Source of the DNA: Cryptomeria japonica
Taxonomy: Eukaryota > Streptophyta > Pinopsida > Cupressales > Cupressaceae
NCBI RefSeq assembly: GCF_030272615.1
Contig: NC_081406.1
Coordinates: 230,322,896 to 230,386,895, forward strand
DNA: 64,000 bases
Direction of reading: 5' to 3'
The position numbers were made by a program, and so were the translations under genes. Below the pieces are notes generated by a model, which was given only the letters and a program-made list of their open reading frames with translations, was not told the DNA's origin and did no database searches. Below are positions 23,990-35,164 of this stretch, in pieces. How positions within the stretch are numbered: position 1 is the stretch's first letter; every line of letters starts with the position of its first letter.

Positions 23990-24720
23990 CTGCAGGGGGG
24001 CCCCCGGGTCCAGTTACCTATGGGTTTGGCCCTGCGAACTGAGGAAGAATTTTGATGCTTTTCAAGGGACCTGTGTAGAATTTGACCAAAATGTTATTTT
24101 TTTGACTTTTTTTTTTAAATTGTTTTTTTTTTTTTTGTGAAAAAGGCAAATCCGACCCCCCAACCCTTATTTGACCTCTTAAAACACAAAAAATGTAAAA
24201 CCTATTTCATTTTTGCACAATAGAATGAAACAAAACTTCTTTGCTCATAAATCTGCTTGCTTCAACCCTGTCTTAAAAGCATCTCTAGGAAGCAGTTAAA
24301 AAGGCTAGTCATGGAAACATTAACTGCCCTGATAAAAGCAAACTCCCCACAGACCATAGATAGTGTATTGTACTTTGTAGTACATGGACTGTCAGAACTA
24401 GTTAAATCTGTTAAACAGTTAAACAATGAACCATTGATAAAAACTTTGGAAAACAGTTAACTTCAGATTCTAGTCTTGGTGGCATCCTCACCATCAATTA
24501 CAAAAGCTAACAACTTACCCAAACAAACTTAATTGCTAGTACTGCTGCCCATGCTAGTGCCAGTGCCAGTGCCAGTGCCAGTGCCACTCCCAGTGGCACC
24601 GTTTGTGGTTCTTCTAATTTGCCACTGCATATGGAGGTGGATGATGACATTTTTGATGACCCATATGATATTTGATCAGTGATGGCTGATTGTTGACACT
24701 TCACATTATTATTTTTGAAC
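23990..24720 (+). other. possible transposon-derived coding remnant
   Basis: A GC-rich start (GGGGGGCCCCCGGGTCC) at 23994 precedes a plus-strand region with a 67-codon open frame (24257-24460) and then a Ser/Ala repeat followed by an acidic tail (MEVDDDIFDDPYDI, ending with a stop at about 24676). The tail looks like the C-terminus of a real protein, perhaps a transposase, but no core domain is visible. The assignment is weak. Confidence 0.22.
24553..24594. repeat. GCCAGT hexanucleotide microsatellite
   Basis: About seven 6-bp units of GCCAGT with substitutions in the first and last two. In the plus-strand frame they encode alternating Ala-Ser. Confidence 0.93.
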
Positions 24721-25548
24721 TAAAACATTAATATGGTGGTGTATTTACTATTTTGCTATGTTATTTAAACTAAAACTTTAATATATCTCATGGCAGTCGA
24801 TTTTTGGCTATTAATATGGTGGTGTATTTTGCTATTTTATTTGAATATTAGCATAGTGGTGTATTTTAAACTTAACTACTGCTGCATACATGTATATATA
24901 TTTTTAATTTTTATATGTCTTTGTACTAATGAACCCAAAACAAACCCAAAACCCCCCAAAAATATTTGACCAAACCCGCAAACCTGAACCTTGATCCCAA
25001 ACTTGAGCTCATATTGGGATTGGCAACTTAGTTTATTTTCACTGAACTTATTATAATTGAGTTTTACAACAGTATCTTCCATTCGACTTAAACATGTGTG
25101 TAATGAAATAACTTGCACAAGAGCAGCTTTGATAACACTTGTAATGAAATGATTTACACAAGAGAAGCTTTGATACCACTTGCAATGGTATAATGTGCAC
25201 AAAAGAAGAATATGGTAGGAAATATGCTGCAAATAATTGATACTAATAAGCCACTTCAATTGGGCAACCTCCAAAAGTGGCCACTTTGAGGGGGATACCT
25301 CCAGTAGTCTTCAATAAGAATAAAATACACAATACGATGATAATAAACTACCGCTACCTCCTATATATACCATACTTATGCCATGGATGCCACCTATGCC
25401 AACCTAACTACCTATATAAGGCTATATAAATGATCATATAACTTAATTAAGAGTTATGCTAGTCAGATGCCAGCTACACATATCCCATGTGCACTATAAA
25501 TTAAGGCTGTAGTATGCTCCATCCTTAAAAACTAACATTGTCCTTAAT
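24721..25548. other. unassigned AT-rich sequence
   Basis: No gene is recognised. Near-repeats of ATATGGTGGTGTATTT occur at about 24730 and 24810, and a GAAATGATTTACACAAGAG-like segment is duplicated near 25108 and 25146. Several TATATA words are present at 25360-25440. Confidence 0.35.
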
Positions 25549-25880
25549 ATTGATGTACTCTAGATGCTTTTGAAGGAATATGCCGTTTCCCATGTTGCAT
25601 CTTTACTTGCGAAATTCTTCCATTTTTAGATACTCTATAATCATCCTCATTCGCAACCTCTTTGTGTGACAATGTTGACGAACTTTGGATGCTTCTCAAG
25701 GAACATTTCATTTCCCATGTTACATCTTCACTTGCTAGATTCTTCGACCCGATTAGATACTCTATAACCATCCCCATTTGCAATCTCTTACTGCATATTG
25801 AAAGAAATCCTTCAAGTTCCAAAATGTTTTTGCCCTCCTCATCAAGCTTTTGTAACTTATCTTGTATTGAAATTCTACAC
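25549..25880 (-). pseudogene. possible chromodomain tail of a Ty3/gypsy integrase, duplicated
   Basis: On the minus strand, EYLIGSKNLASEDVTWE resembles the chromodomain core found at the C-terminus of chromovirus integrases (hydrophobic-tyrosine, W/S-K, then EDATWE-type end). The segment is present twice in a 125-bp tandem duplication (25549-25673 and 25674-25798), the second copy more decayed. No integrase core was recognised upstream (25880-26183). The family call rests on a short motif and is tentative; the tandem duplication itself is clear. Confidence 0.35.
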
Positions 25881-26183
25881 TAATTAGCTTGTTGCCCCAT
25901 AATATTCTATACTTTTGCCTTGTTCTTTGAGAATGCCCCTTGTTGGTGTTACATGCTTTCTTCCAATGCTCAAACCTTTTGGCGTACCTTCAAAGAAGAG
26001 GTGATGGATGGTGAATGGTTCTTGAGTACTAGTTTAATGACCAAGTCCTGGTCTCTTTGGTTGGTAGACACTTTGGTATCTCTCCAAATAGTGACAATGC
26101 ATGGCAAAATATTATTGGCTAGGACACTTCCTCCTCCTCTTCCTTTTCTTCATTAGCACCTATTTGCTTTATTTTGGTGATAG

Positions 26184-27540
26184 GAAGAAACCAAACTGCA
26201 GAAGAAAAGACCTTACTGCCTTAATCCAAACATGAAAAAGAGAGTGAAGATAGAATTAGACAAAATGTTGGCAACAAGAATAATAAAACCAGTGGAGGAC
26301 TAGTCCCATGTTGGTTCAAAATAAGAAAACAAGCGAAATTAGGATCTGTGTAGATTTTTGGGAGCTCAATAAAGCTTGCATTCACAATCCCTTTCCCAGC
26401 CTTTTTATAGAAGAAATCTAGGAATATGTTGTAGGGCGAGAGATCTTTTCATTTATTGATGGTTATTTTGGCTACTATTAGGTTCAGATAAAAAAGGAAG
26501 ACCAACCGAAAACCACATTTACCACTGAATGGGGTTTATGCCCTTCGGCCTGAAAAATGCTCTGGTAGCATTCAATAGGATTATGGTGAACACATTTAAG
26601 GAGTTTATTCATGATTTTCTGGAGGTATGTTTAGATGATTTGACGATATATGGATTGGTAAGAAATCACATTCAGTCCCTCCACATGATGTTAGAAAAAT
26701 GCCAAAGTATGCGAATCTCTCTCAACATCAAGAAATGCATATTTGTGGTATCCTTTGGCACACATCTATGTCATATAATATGTAAAGGACTCACGGTGAC
26801 CCAATGAAGATTGCCCTAATCATGACACTACTGCCACCCAAGACAGCTCCACATTTTTAGGATACATAGGCTATCATAGGAATTCTATTAAAGGATATGC
26901 CAACCTAGTATTCCCTCTAGAAGAACTCTCTTAAAAGAAGACTAATAAAGAAATTACTTGGACCAAACAATGCTAGCAATATTTTGACACCCTGAAACGA
27001 AAAATAGCAAAAGCCCCCTATCCTCATATTTCTAGATTTGATAGTCCCCTTCCATGTCTATTCGACATAGCTATAGGAGCAGTCCTCACACAACCTTGTG
27101 GTAACAAAGATCATCCCATTGCCTTCGCTAGTCGGAGACTTTTCAAGCAGAACAAAGCTATACAACCATCGAAAGAGAGGCCTTGGCTATGGTCTACACA
27201 CTACATCAATTCCATGACCACCTTTTGTCTACACCCTTCACATTCTACATAGATCATGAACCTTTGAAGTTTTTACTAAATAAACTAGTTATTGAAGGAC
27301 GAATCCGTAGATGGTTACTACTATTTCAAGAGTTTAATTTTAACATCACGGTGAAACCAAGGAGAAATAATCAAGGTCCAGACTACCTATCCTGCATTGA
27401 CATAGGAGAACTAGATGAGGCTGAGGAGGACCTACTTGGCACCCTCTTGTTCAGAATAACTACGGTATTAGATGAGCTCTATGACGTTGCCACAATACTT
27501 TCTACAGGTGAATACAGTGCTGATATGACAACAAATATTT
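26184..27540 (+). pseudogene. Ty3/gypsy reverse transcriptase-RNase H fragment
   Basis: The plus strand encodes, in pieces, the RT palm and thumb and then RNase H. The fragment opens with MKKRVKIELDKMLATRI, includes MPFGLKNALVAFNRIMVN at 26535, and has the active-site motif as CLDDLTIYG, with the two Asp codons at 26634-26639. RNase H and the connection follow at 27183-27545 (FYIDHEPLKFLLNK, then RRWLLLFQEFNFNI). It is closely similar to the RT/RNase H part of the gypsy element at 56.4-57.7 kb. Stops and frameshifts occur throughout, and no gag, integrase or LTR is attached, so it is an orphan fragment. The upstream join at about 26184 and loss of similarity at about 27535 mark its ends. Confidence 0.87.
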
Positions 27541-27587
27541 TCTAGAAGGCTCACCTTTCAAAATATTACTATGTAGGTTACCATGAT

Positions 27588-27705
27588 GAGATGTACCTAG
27601 GGTTTGAAATTCTAACTTCAAATTTAAATTTCTGATTCCAGATGGAGCACTGAGATGTACCTAGGGTTTGAATATCTAACTTCAAATTTAATCCACTGAT
27701 TCCAG
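27588..27705. repeat. 64-bp-period direct duplication
   Basis: Two copies start at 27588 and 27652, each with GAGATGTACCTAGGGTTTG and ending in CTGATTCCAG. They lie just after the RT/RNase H fragment. The following 27706-28081 is unassigned. Confidence 0.85.
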
Positions 27706-28469
27706 AGTTACCTTACACCATCCATAAGAATTCACAACAGCATGCTTAAAAACTCAAATATGAAATTTTTATCTACAAAGAGTGCACAAGAAGTTTAGTA
27801 GTTTAGAGGACAACATAATTAAATTTTTGAGTTAATATAAGGGTCTGAAATTGATTATAGATCTTACATATTACATTAGCCTTTGTAGGTGTTATTAGGC
27901 CCTCCCAACTGGCAACAGTTGTGTCAAGGCCTCCAATTTGCCACCAGATTGATCTAGAATGCCACCACATAGTGGCTTAGGTCTGCTGATTAGGTGTCCT
28001 CTCTGCCGAATCTGTAGATCTAGGTTTGTTTATCTTAATTTGTTCCTCAATAATTACCCAGGTTTGTCAAGATCTCCTTAGGCTAGTGTTGTGACGTTTT
28101 CACACATCGCCCCATTGCAAATGGGGACCCTTGTTTTTTGCTTTTTAGGGTTTGTTTTCTAGGTCTTTTAGGGTTTTGTTAGCTAGCCTTTGCATTTTGA
28201 GTGTCGCCCAGGTGATCAATAGGGTAGCAAGTCCTACTTAAGTGATGCCCTAGTCCTGAAATTTGGCTAAGTCTGAATGTCCTGATCCTGAATTTGACTA
28301 AGTCTGGAAACTGAAAAAACCTCCAAAGACTAGATTTTGCAATATAACTCCTGGAGGTCTGAAACCACTCTCAAACATCTTGAAAGTATATATGGAATAT
28401 AACTTAAAGTATAAGTAAACTTTCTTATACTTAAATGTTATATTCCATAAAAATTGTCCTGATAGAGAG

Positions 28470-29098
28470 TTCGAAAAGTCAAATTTCGTTCCTGTTCTTC
28501 ACTGAGGATCCAGAGCGAACTTCGCTCCTGTCCCTCCCAGGAGGACCAAGGCGAAGCGCTCCTGTCCCTCGCCAAGGGTCCAGAGCGAAAATACTTATTT
28601 GAGCCATTCCTGACCTTGTTTGGACAAATTGAGACATCAAAGGCATGGTGAAGGACGAAATGAGCATGATAGAGCATCCAGACTTGATCAAAAACAATGA
28701 AATGATGAAGTTTTTGCCTAGAAGGTCAAATTCGCTCCTGTCCCTCACTGAAGGACCAGAGCGATTTTCTTTATATGCACAATTTTAGACCTTTTTTGGA
28801 CATTAACTTTTATTCATAGCATTAAGTAAGATGATATCTTCCTTAGCCAAGACTTTTTTTGATGAAAATTGTAACGATTTGGCCTAGAGAGCAAATTTCG
28901 CTCTTGTCCCTCAGTGAAGGACCGGAGCTTAAAGTCTGACATTGCTTTGTCCTCGCAGGATTTTAACGACTTGATGATTTGAAGAAGTCCAAAGAGATGC
29001 ATTTTACCAAATGAATATAACTTGAAGTGCCGTCGTGAAGAAAAATGAACCAAAATGCAAAAATCGCTCCTGTCCCTCAGTCAGGGACCAGGGCGATG
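28470..29098. repeat. copy-A-specific palindromic U3 modules
   Basis: About six dispersed modules of ~33 bp have the form TCGCTCCTGTCCCTC, a short spacer, then GGACCAGAGCGA, so each is an imperfect inverted repeat with TCGCTC/GAGCGA and GTCC/GGAC arms. They start near 28484, 28519, 28555, 28731, 28889 and 29064. These modules are absent from the other two solo LTRs of the family. Confidence 0.75.
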
Positions 29099-30208
29099 AG
29101 GTTTGTATTTTTTCATCTTCCCATTTTGGCTCCAAAACAAACAATTGAATTTATTTTAAATGCTAAATTCGATAGGTTTTGAAAATTTAATTAAGTGGCA
29201 TTTAAAAATAACGCACATCATTTATTAATTAATTTTGCCTATTAAAAATTAAAAAAATTAATTATAAAGGCATAAAGTTAATTAATTATAAAATCAAGTT
29301 GAGCGCTTGGGTTTATTTTGTCAAGGTCGGCCATTATTATTTATTTAAAATCATTTTAATTGCCTCATTTTATCAAAGTCGGCCTAGAGGTAATTGTGAG
29401 AGGTGAGCGCTTATAAAAGGAGGTGTTTATTTCATTTTCACATCATCATTTATCATCTCTCATATGCGACTTGGAGAAGGCAAAAGAGGAGCGAATTTCA
29501 TACAAAGGAGGGGCGAAATTGTCATTCAAGAGAAGGTGCAAATTGTGTTCAAGGTGCGAGTCTTATCAATAGGAAGGCACAAGCATTATCAAAGGAGTTT
29601 GAGTTTCAAGTTAGGCGAACTTGCCAAGGACATTGAAGAACACATCAAAGATTCCAAGGGTGGCGAATTAATAAAGAGGACGTTCATTATCCTTCAAGAT
29701 CAAGTCAAAGGCTTCAAATTTTAATTTTGCCTAGGCAAATTCCTCATTTTGCATTCTAGAGTTAGCTCTCAAGTGAGGCATCAAATGGAGATCTCATCAA
29801 GAAAAATCAAGCCGAATCAAGGACGATCTTCGCCGGGACGATCAAGCCAGGACAGGGGCGACCTCTTTCAATCCAGCGTTCCAAGGCAAGGTACATCATC
29901 ATCTTGCAAATCAAGGACAAAAGGAGTTAGGACAAGAGTTAATTAAAGATAGCCTCTCAACGACATCAAATTGAATATCTAGCAAGCTACAAGTGTCAGA
30001 TGAGGTGGCATCCTAGTCATCACTCCTCCAGTCAGTGTGGTCCACCTCAGCATGTCCAGATTCAATGTACCTAACTCATGGAAGGTGGCACAAACTCCGA
30101 TGTACCTACCCCAGCTATCCATTGGTCGATTTTTCTAGAAGGGACATGTGTCCAAGCAATACAATTTTATCATTGGTCAAGCATTAAATGTTATGTAATG
30201 GTTGTAAC

Positions 30209-30226
30209 AAACCCTAATTAGGGTTT
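30209..30226. promoter_or_regulatory. palindromic double telo-box, copy A
   Basis: AAACCCTAATTAGGGTTT is a perfect 18-bp palindrome made of two opposed AAACCCTAA telo-boxes. It starts 82 bp before the TATA box. Telo-boxes are known plant promoter elements; binding here is inference. Confidence 0.7.
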
Positions 30227-30290
30227 TCATTGTTGAATCTTGGCCATTGATCTTGAATTGATCTAAGCCATCAAATTGTATTGTGGGCAC

Positions 30291-30298
30291 TATATAAG
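30291..30298 (+). promoter_or_regulatory. TATA box of solo LTR copy A
   Basis: GGGCACTATATAAGCCC is a strong TATA box at the expected U3/R border of the LTR. A purine-rich leader with AGAGAGAG follows about 45 bp downstream. Confidence 0.75.
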
Positions 30299-31172
30299 CC
30301 CAGGCATTTCATTTGTAAAGGCTAATTAGAAATAAGGAGAGAGAGTTGTAAATAATAGAAAGCAGTTAGTAGATAGAGAGTAGTTAGAAATTGATAGAAT
30401 AGTAATTAGAGTAGAATAGGAGGACAAGGCAAGAAATTGTTGCCATTGATTATAAACAAACTCCATTTTCATTGAAGTAATGGTGAAGTGTGTCGTTTCT
30501 TGCAATTTGCATGGTTTCTTGTTGAGTCTTCAATCCTTGATGGTAGATGATTAGATGAATGGAGGAAATGCGATTGATTAATGGTGGAATTCGTATATCC
30601 ATACTACTAGCAGTTTGTTGATTGCAGACTTGCCTTGTGTAGTCAACTGGAATCATTCAGCTTAAGCTCAATTTCAATTTGTCGCTTCTTCATTGATATG
30701 CATCAACTTGATGGTGTCTATGCCTGCGGTGATGATTTGAACATCATAAAGCTTCCCTTAGAAGATCGCACTAGCCTTGTGGAGATGGTCCATTGATGTC
30801 AAAACAAGACCTAGTTAGAGTTTCATCAAAAATCAAATCATTGCTCCTACATTCTTAGTATTAGGATTAGATCTTCTCTTCGCCCTCATCCTTTTTCCAT
30901 TTTTTCAAATCTAAGCCAGTAAGAGCCTGTGTTCCAGCAAAGCAGATCGGAAGTTCAATCATCAGATGTAAGTCCCCTTGTGATTCCAGCAAATCACATC
31001 ATACCACGGCGAGCTTGTCCACACGTAGAGACCCTACTAACCAGAACATTGGAGTCATCCTAACTGATCCTTCATGCGAATCTTCAGCAGTTAGAGACTT
31101 TATTCAAGAGAGGATAAGATGCCTTTAGGTATTTTATTCTGTGTATGATGGTGTACAAAATACACGTCAACA

Positions 31173-31520
31173 GCTAGTTGCTGCAATAGGTAGCACCAGA
31201 ATGACCCTCTGAATTCCTCCAACACTGGTTGCTGTAGTGATTATTGTCCAGGTGTAGCTCGTTCCTAGGGTTTGAGTAAACTGTTTGCCAGTTATGATTG
31301 GGATCTCCTGATTCTAGGGCGTAAGAGGATTACTACAGTTGCTGGTGGCTAATTTGGAAGTTGAATAACCCTTCCTTCTGCCTGTGATTGGCGACCTGCA
31401 GTCTAGAAATAACTTTGCTCTACTGAAGATGGCGATCAACACTCTAATCAGCTTCGTTCTGCCTGAAAATGGTGGCAGAGGATGATCAGCATTCTGTAAT
31501 GAATTATCCTGAGGTTTGCA
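31173..31520. other. spacer between solo LTRs
   Basis: Sequence into which copy A (left) and the LTR at 31521 (right) were inserted. No coding region is recognised. Together with 27706-28086 and 33078-33704 it is probably one older interrupted sequence. Confidence 0.4.
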
Positions 31521-33077
31521 TGTAATGTCCCTTTTTGTATAATGCCCTAATTTAACCCTAAATCACAATTTCCAAGTAAAACAAGAAATGGAATAGAGGA
31601 ACATTAACTTAATATGATATACCTAATTTTTTGACAGAATTCAACTATAGGGAAGCTAGGATAAGGTGACTTGATAGGGTGCCCTAGAGATCTCTACCCT
31701 AGGCCCAAGAGCAGATATACCATCCCTCTTGGCCTCATGCGGCCCATACCATCCATATGAGGTGGTGTACCTAGTGAGGTGTCCTATAACCATTCCCCTT
31801 CATCTTGCCATCCATTTCCCACTTCCTATTATTGGATTTCTTGATGTATTAATTCACCATGATAAAGGGATGAGGTGTATTAACAATAGGGTGCCCCAGA
31901 AGCCCATCCCTTCTAACCTCAAAGGCAGTACCCCTTGTACCCCCTTGGCCTCATGGGACCATTTGGTCACCACCATGAGGTGGCATACCTAGAAGAGTAC
32001 CCCATCGCCATTCGCCTCCTTGTAATCCCTCATTACACCTACCATGGTTGAAAAACATAATATATATAGAATATCCTATATTATGTTACACATTCTATAC
32101 ATTTATATATTAAATAGTCATAAGCAACAACACAATATGAATCAGCAATGAACAGATAGAAATAACATTCATTGTGCTATATTAAACAATCATAAATAGC
32201 AATACGTTATTAGGCAGTAGTATGCAGATATGTACAGTATTCATTATGCTATGTATGGGGAACTCATACCACAACCACTGTATAGAATCGAACTGCTGTG
32301 TATTTACTTTCTTATAAATGCCAAATCTGATCTCATTCAATGATTGATTGATTGAATGGATGAATTCCTTTGATTTGATGATTAAGTGATTGTTGATTTG
32401 ATAGAATGATTTGCTGATTGATTGTTTGCTTCATTTGAATGATTGGAATGATGATTGATAAGTGATCCTTGAATTATTGGAATGATCTCTTTTATACTTC
32501 ATTTGTGAAAGGGTCACCACCTTTCATAAGGCTTGAGTCACCACCCTTCATTAGAATTGAGTCACCATCCTTCATGACTATCTATGAGAATAATAAATTA
32601 TTCTCCAAATAAATTGATCTCCCTTCTGTCTCTACCTAAATGAACCTTCTTCCTTTCATATCATCCCATGTGAGGGACAGGTCACATCTCGCATGGTCAC
32701 ATCTCTTCATCATGCCTGCCCTTTGGCAAGAGACACAACCTTTCACAATTTCCACCCTTTGAAATAGTACAACCCTTCATAATTTTTGCCCTTTGAAAAA
32801 GACACAACCTTTCCACTTCCCATTCATTTCTTCTTCCATTATTCCTTCCTTGGTTCACATGCTTCCATTCATTTCTTCCCCTCCTTTTTTCTTTTGAAAT
32901 GACTCCTCTCTCTTATATCTCATGTGTGAGAGAGTCGTAACTCTTCATTCCATGCCTTTTGACCTTTCATTAACTTATTTACATTTTAATTATGTTATAT
33001 TATATTTTTATTATTTTATGTTTTAATTTATTATTATTATTTATTATTGAATCCTATTTTAAAAAGGGGACATTACA
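31521..33077 (+). mobile_element. solo LTR, TGTAATGTCCC family
   Basis: Starts TGTAATGTCCC and ends GGGGACATTACA, so the ends form an 11-bp inverted repeat. It has a perfect 5-bp target-site duplication, ttgca, at 31516-31520 and 33078-33082. Length is 1,557 bp. Inside are GATTGATT-rich sequence (32340-32460) and CACAACC/CCCTTTG-type short repeats (32700-32820). There is no coding region or PBS, hence a solo LTR. Strand is assigned by TG-first convention and could be the reverse because the ends are inverted copies. Confidence 0.9.
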
Positions 33078-33704
33078 TTGCAGTTCAAAACACAATAGAG
33101 TTCGATGAAAGAGACTTGGGGTTTCTTCCAAAACTCCTAGGTTTGTAGCAATTTGAGTCCTTGTGCAAGTCTTTTCAGAAGACCAAAATCAGAAATAAGC
33201 TAAGTTACACAGTTCCAAATGGCACAATTAAATACCTGTAGTAGATGGGGTGCTAGGGCCCAAAATTGGTGCCTTGTTTGAAATTTATACTGCTGGCTGA
33301 CCTAGCCACTTTATTTTTAAATATTTATTAATTATTCTTATTATTAATAATATTAATATTATTACTATATTATATTTTATTATTTATTAATGTTTTAAAA
33401 CACTGCGATTAAATTAAAATAATAATGTTATATCCCCTGGATGAAGGGAACATGACAGTTTTCTTGTCCCAAATATTGGTTGTCCTCAAGCAATGACAAC
33501 CCCTGAAACACTGTCCACTTTATGCAAAGGTAGCATAACATGGATTGGTGCTCAATGATCCTGGGCATTGCTCCAAATAAACTATCTTGCTTCCTTAATG
33601 TCCTTATCATCATATGTGTAAGCTTCCACAGCTTGTGCAAATACCGCTTTTGAGTTACTTTTGTGAAGTTTACTGGAGAACATTTGGTTTCCGACCATGC
33701 TACC
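33078..33704. other. spacer between solo LTRs
   Basis: Continuation of the older sequence split by the insertions. It is AT-rich at 33300-33430. No family-level coding match was recognised. Confidence 0.4.
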
Positions 33705-34252
33705 TATTGTGACGTTTTCACACATTGCCCCATTGCAAATGGGGACTCCCACTTTTTTCTGTTTTCTAAGGTAGTTTTGGAGTCTTTAGTTATTAGCCTT
33801 TGTAAGGGGTATAGTTGGTTAAGAGCTGATCAAGTCAAGTCTCTCTCTCTAGATTAAGTAAGGTCAGTTAGTCTTCAAGGCTTAGGAAATGAATGGTTCA
33901 CATCTTTGCTCGCTCTAATGGAAATGAAATGTTGAAATTTGGCTAAGGCAAGTTGCTTTTGGAGGACTTCCTTTGACCACCCAAATGTGCAACTTAAGCA
34001 AGTTGATCATTTCCTTTGCCCGTCCCAGGCATTGACAACATTTCCTTTGCCCTTCCAAGGCATTGACACCACTTCCTTTGCTCAACCAAGGCATTGACAT
34101 CACTTTCTTTGACCTCATAGAAGCCTGATCAAGGTAGAAGACCTTTGAAATATTGGTTAAGGATGAGCATTTGATGTTTTTGTAGCGATTTGGAAGATAT
34201 TGAACTTGAGTGAACAAGCTTGATGCAATTGATGGTATTTCCTTTGACCCTC

Positions 34253-35164
34253 TGTAATGCCCCCTACTAGATTTAGGCCTTGATTATAAGTGTGATTCTG
34301 ACGACAACAATCATCGATGATAAACTAATATTTAGTCATCAACCTCATTGATCCTTCTATCTTCCTTGATCGATATATGCGACGCACACTATCTTATTGG
34401 TCACTTGTACATGCAATTGGGTGGATAGCAGATTAAACCTCTTGTCTTCATTACTACAACTTATTCATTAATCACACATGTTATCATTTGCCTTAGCGGA
34501 TATTCTTTGACTGTTATTTCTTAAGCGCTAAATAATCATTAATTGGGGTAGCGATAATATGATATCTTATGTACTACAAATACAGATCGTTGCTCTTGCA
34601 ATATTAAGTATGATCGATAAAATAGTCCACTTCACCTGTTGCAACCTTTGATTGGTATTGACAACGATGGTCGTTTTGGCTTGGCTCTATACTTTCATGT
34701 GTGATGATTATAATCGCTCTTTTCTACCTTTCCGTATTTAACATTAACTGAGTTTCTGGAATGTTTGTTTGATAATCCCTGGATTCGATAATCTTCCATG
34801 TGATAGTGTTGATTACGGAGACATATATTCATCAACATCTCTTAGCTGGGATTGTATACAAAAGGAGTTTTGGTATTAGCATAGCTCGACCATTTGCTGG
34901 CAGTGAGGAATCATTTATTGTAGAATTCCCAAAGTCGGTAATACCAAAAGATGATAGAGGAAATTCTCCAGAACCATAGTCTATTAAATATTAATCAAAT
35001 AATAATATTTAACGGATGGATAAATAAATTTTAAGAATATTATTAGTAAAATATTAATTAAATAATAATATTAAATAATCATTTGTTGTTTAATTATTAT
35101 ATTAATTATTAATAATAATTGTTTCTTTTAGGATACATATAGCGATCAAGGAGGGGACATGACA
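34253..35164 (+). mobile_element. solo LTR nested inside copy B
   Basis: Starts TGTAATGCCCCCTAC and ends GAGGGGACATGACA, inverted-repeat ends like those of the LTR at 31521. Flanking 5-mers ccctc (34248-34252) and ccccc (35165-35169) match at four of five positions. Rejoining the flanks restores the CCTTTGACCCCCCAAAAGTG module of copy B, which supports both boundaries. Length is 912 bp. It is AT-rich at 34980-35120 and has no coding region. Confidence 0.85.

Larger units (their letters stand above)
28087..31172 (+). mobile_element. solo LTR copy A (TGTTGTGACG family)
   Basis: Starts TGTTGTGACGTTTTCACAC and ends ACACGTCAACA. It is flanked by a perfect 5-bp target-site duplication, gctag, at 28082-28086 and 31173-31177. 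Length is 3,086 bp with no internal coding region, PBS or second LTR, so it is a solo LTR, presumably left by LTR-LTR recombination. Order: conserved 5' end, a modular U3 (28470-29100), further U3 (29100-30200), a telo-box palindrome, TATA box, leader and conserved 3' end. The family recurs at 33705 and 52534. The superfamily (gypsy or copia) cannot be told from the LTR alone. Confidence 0.93.
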
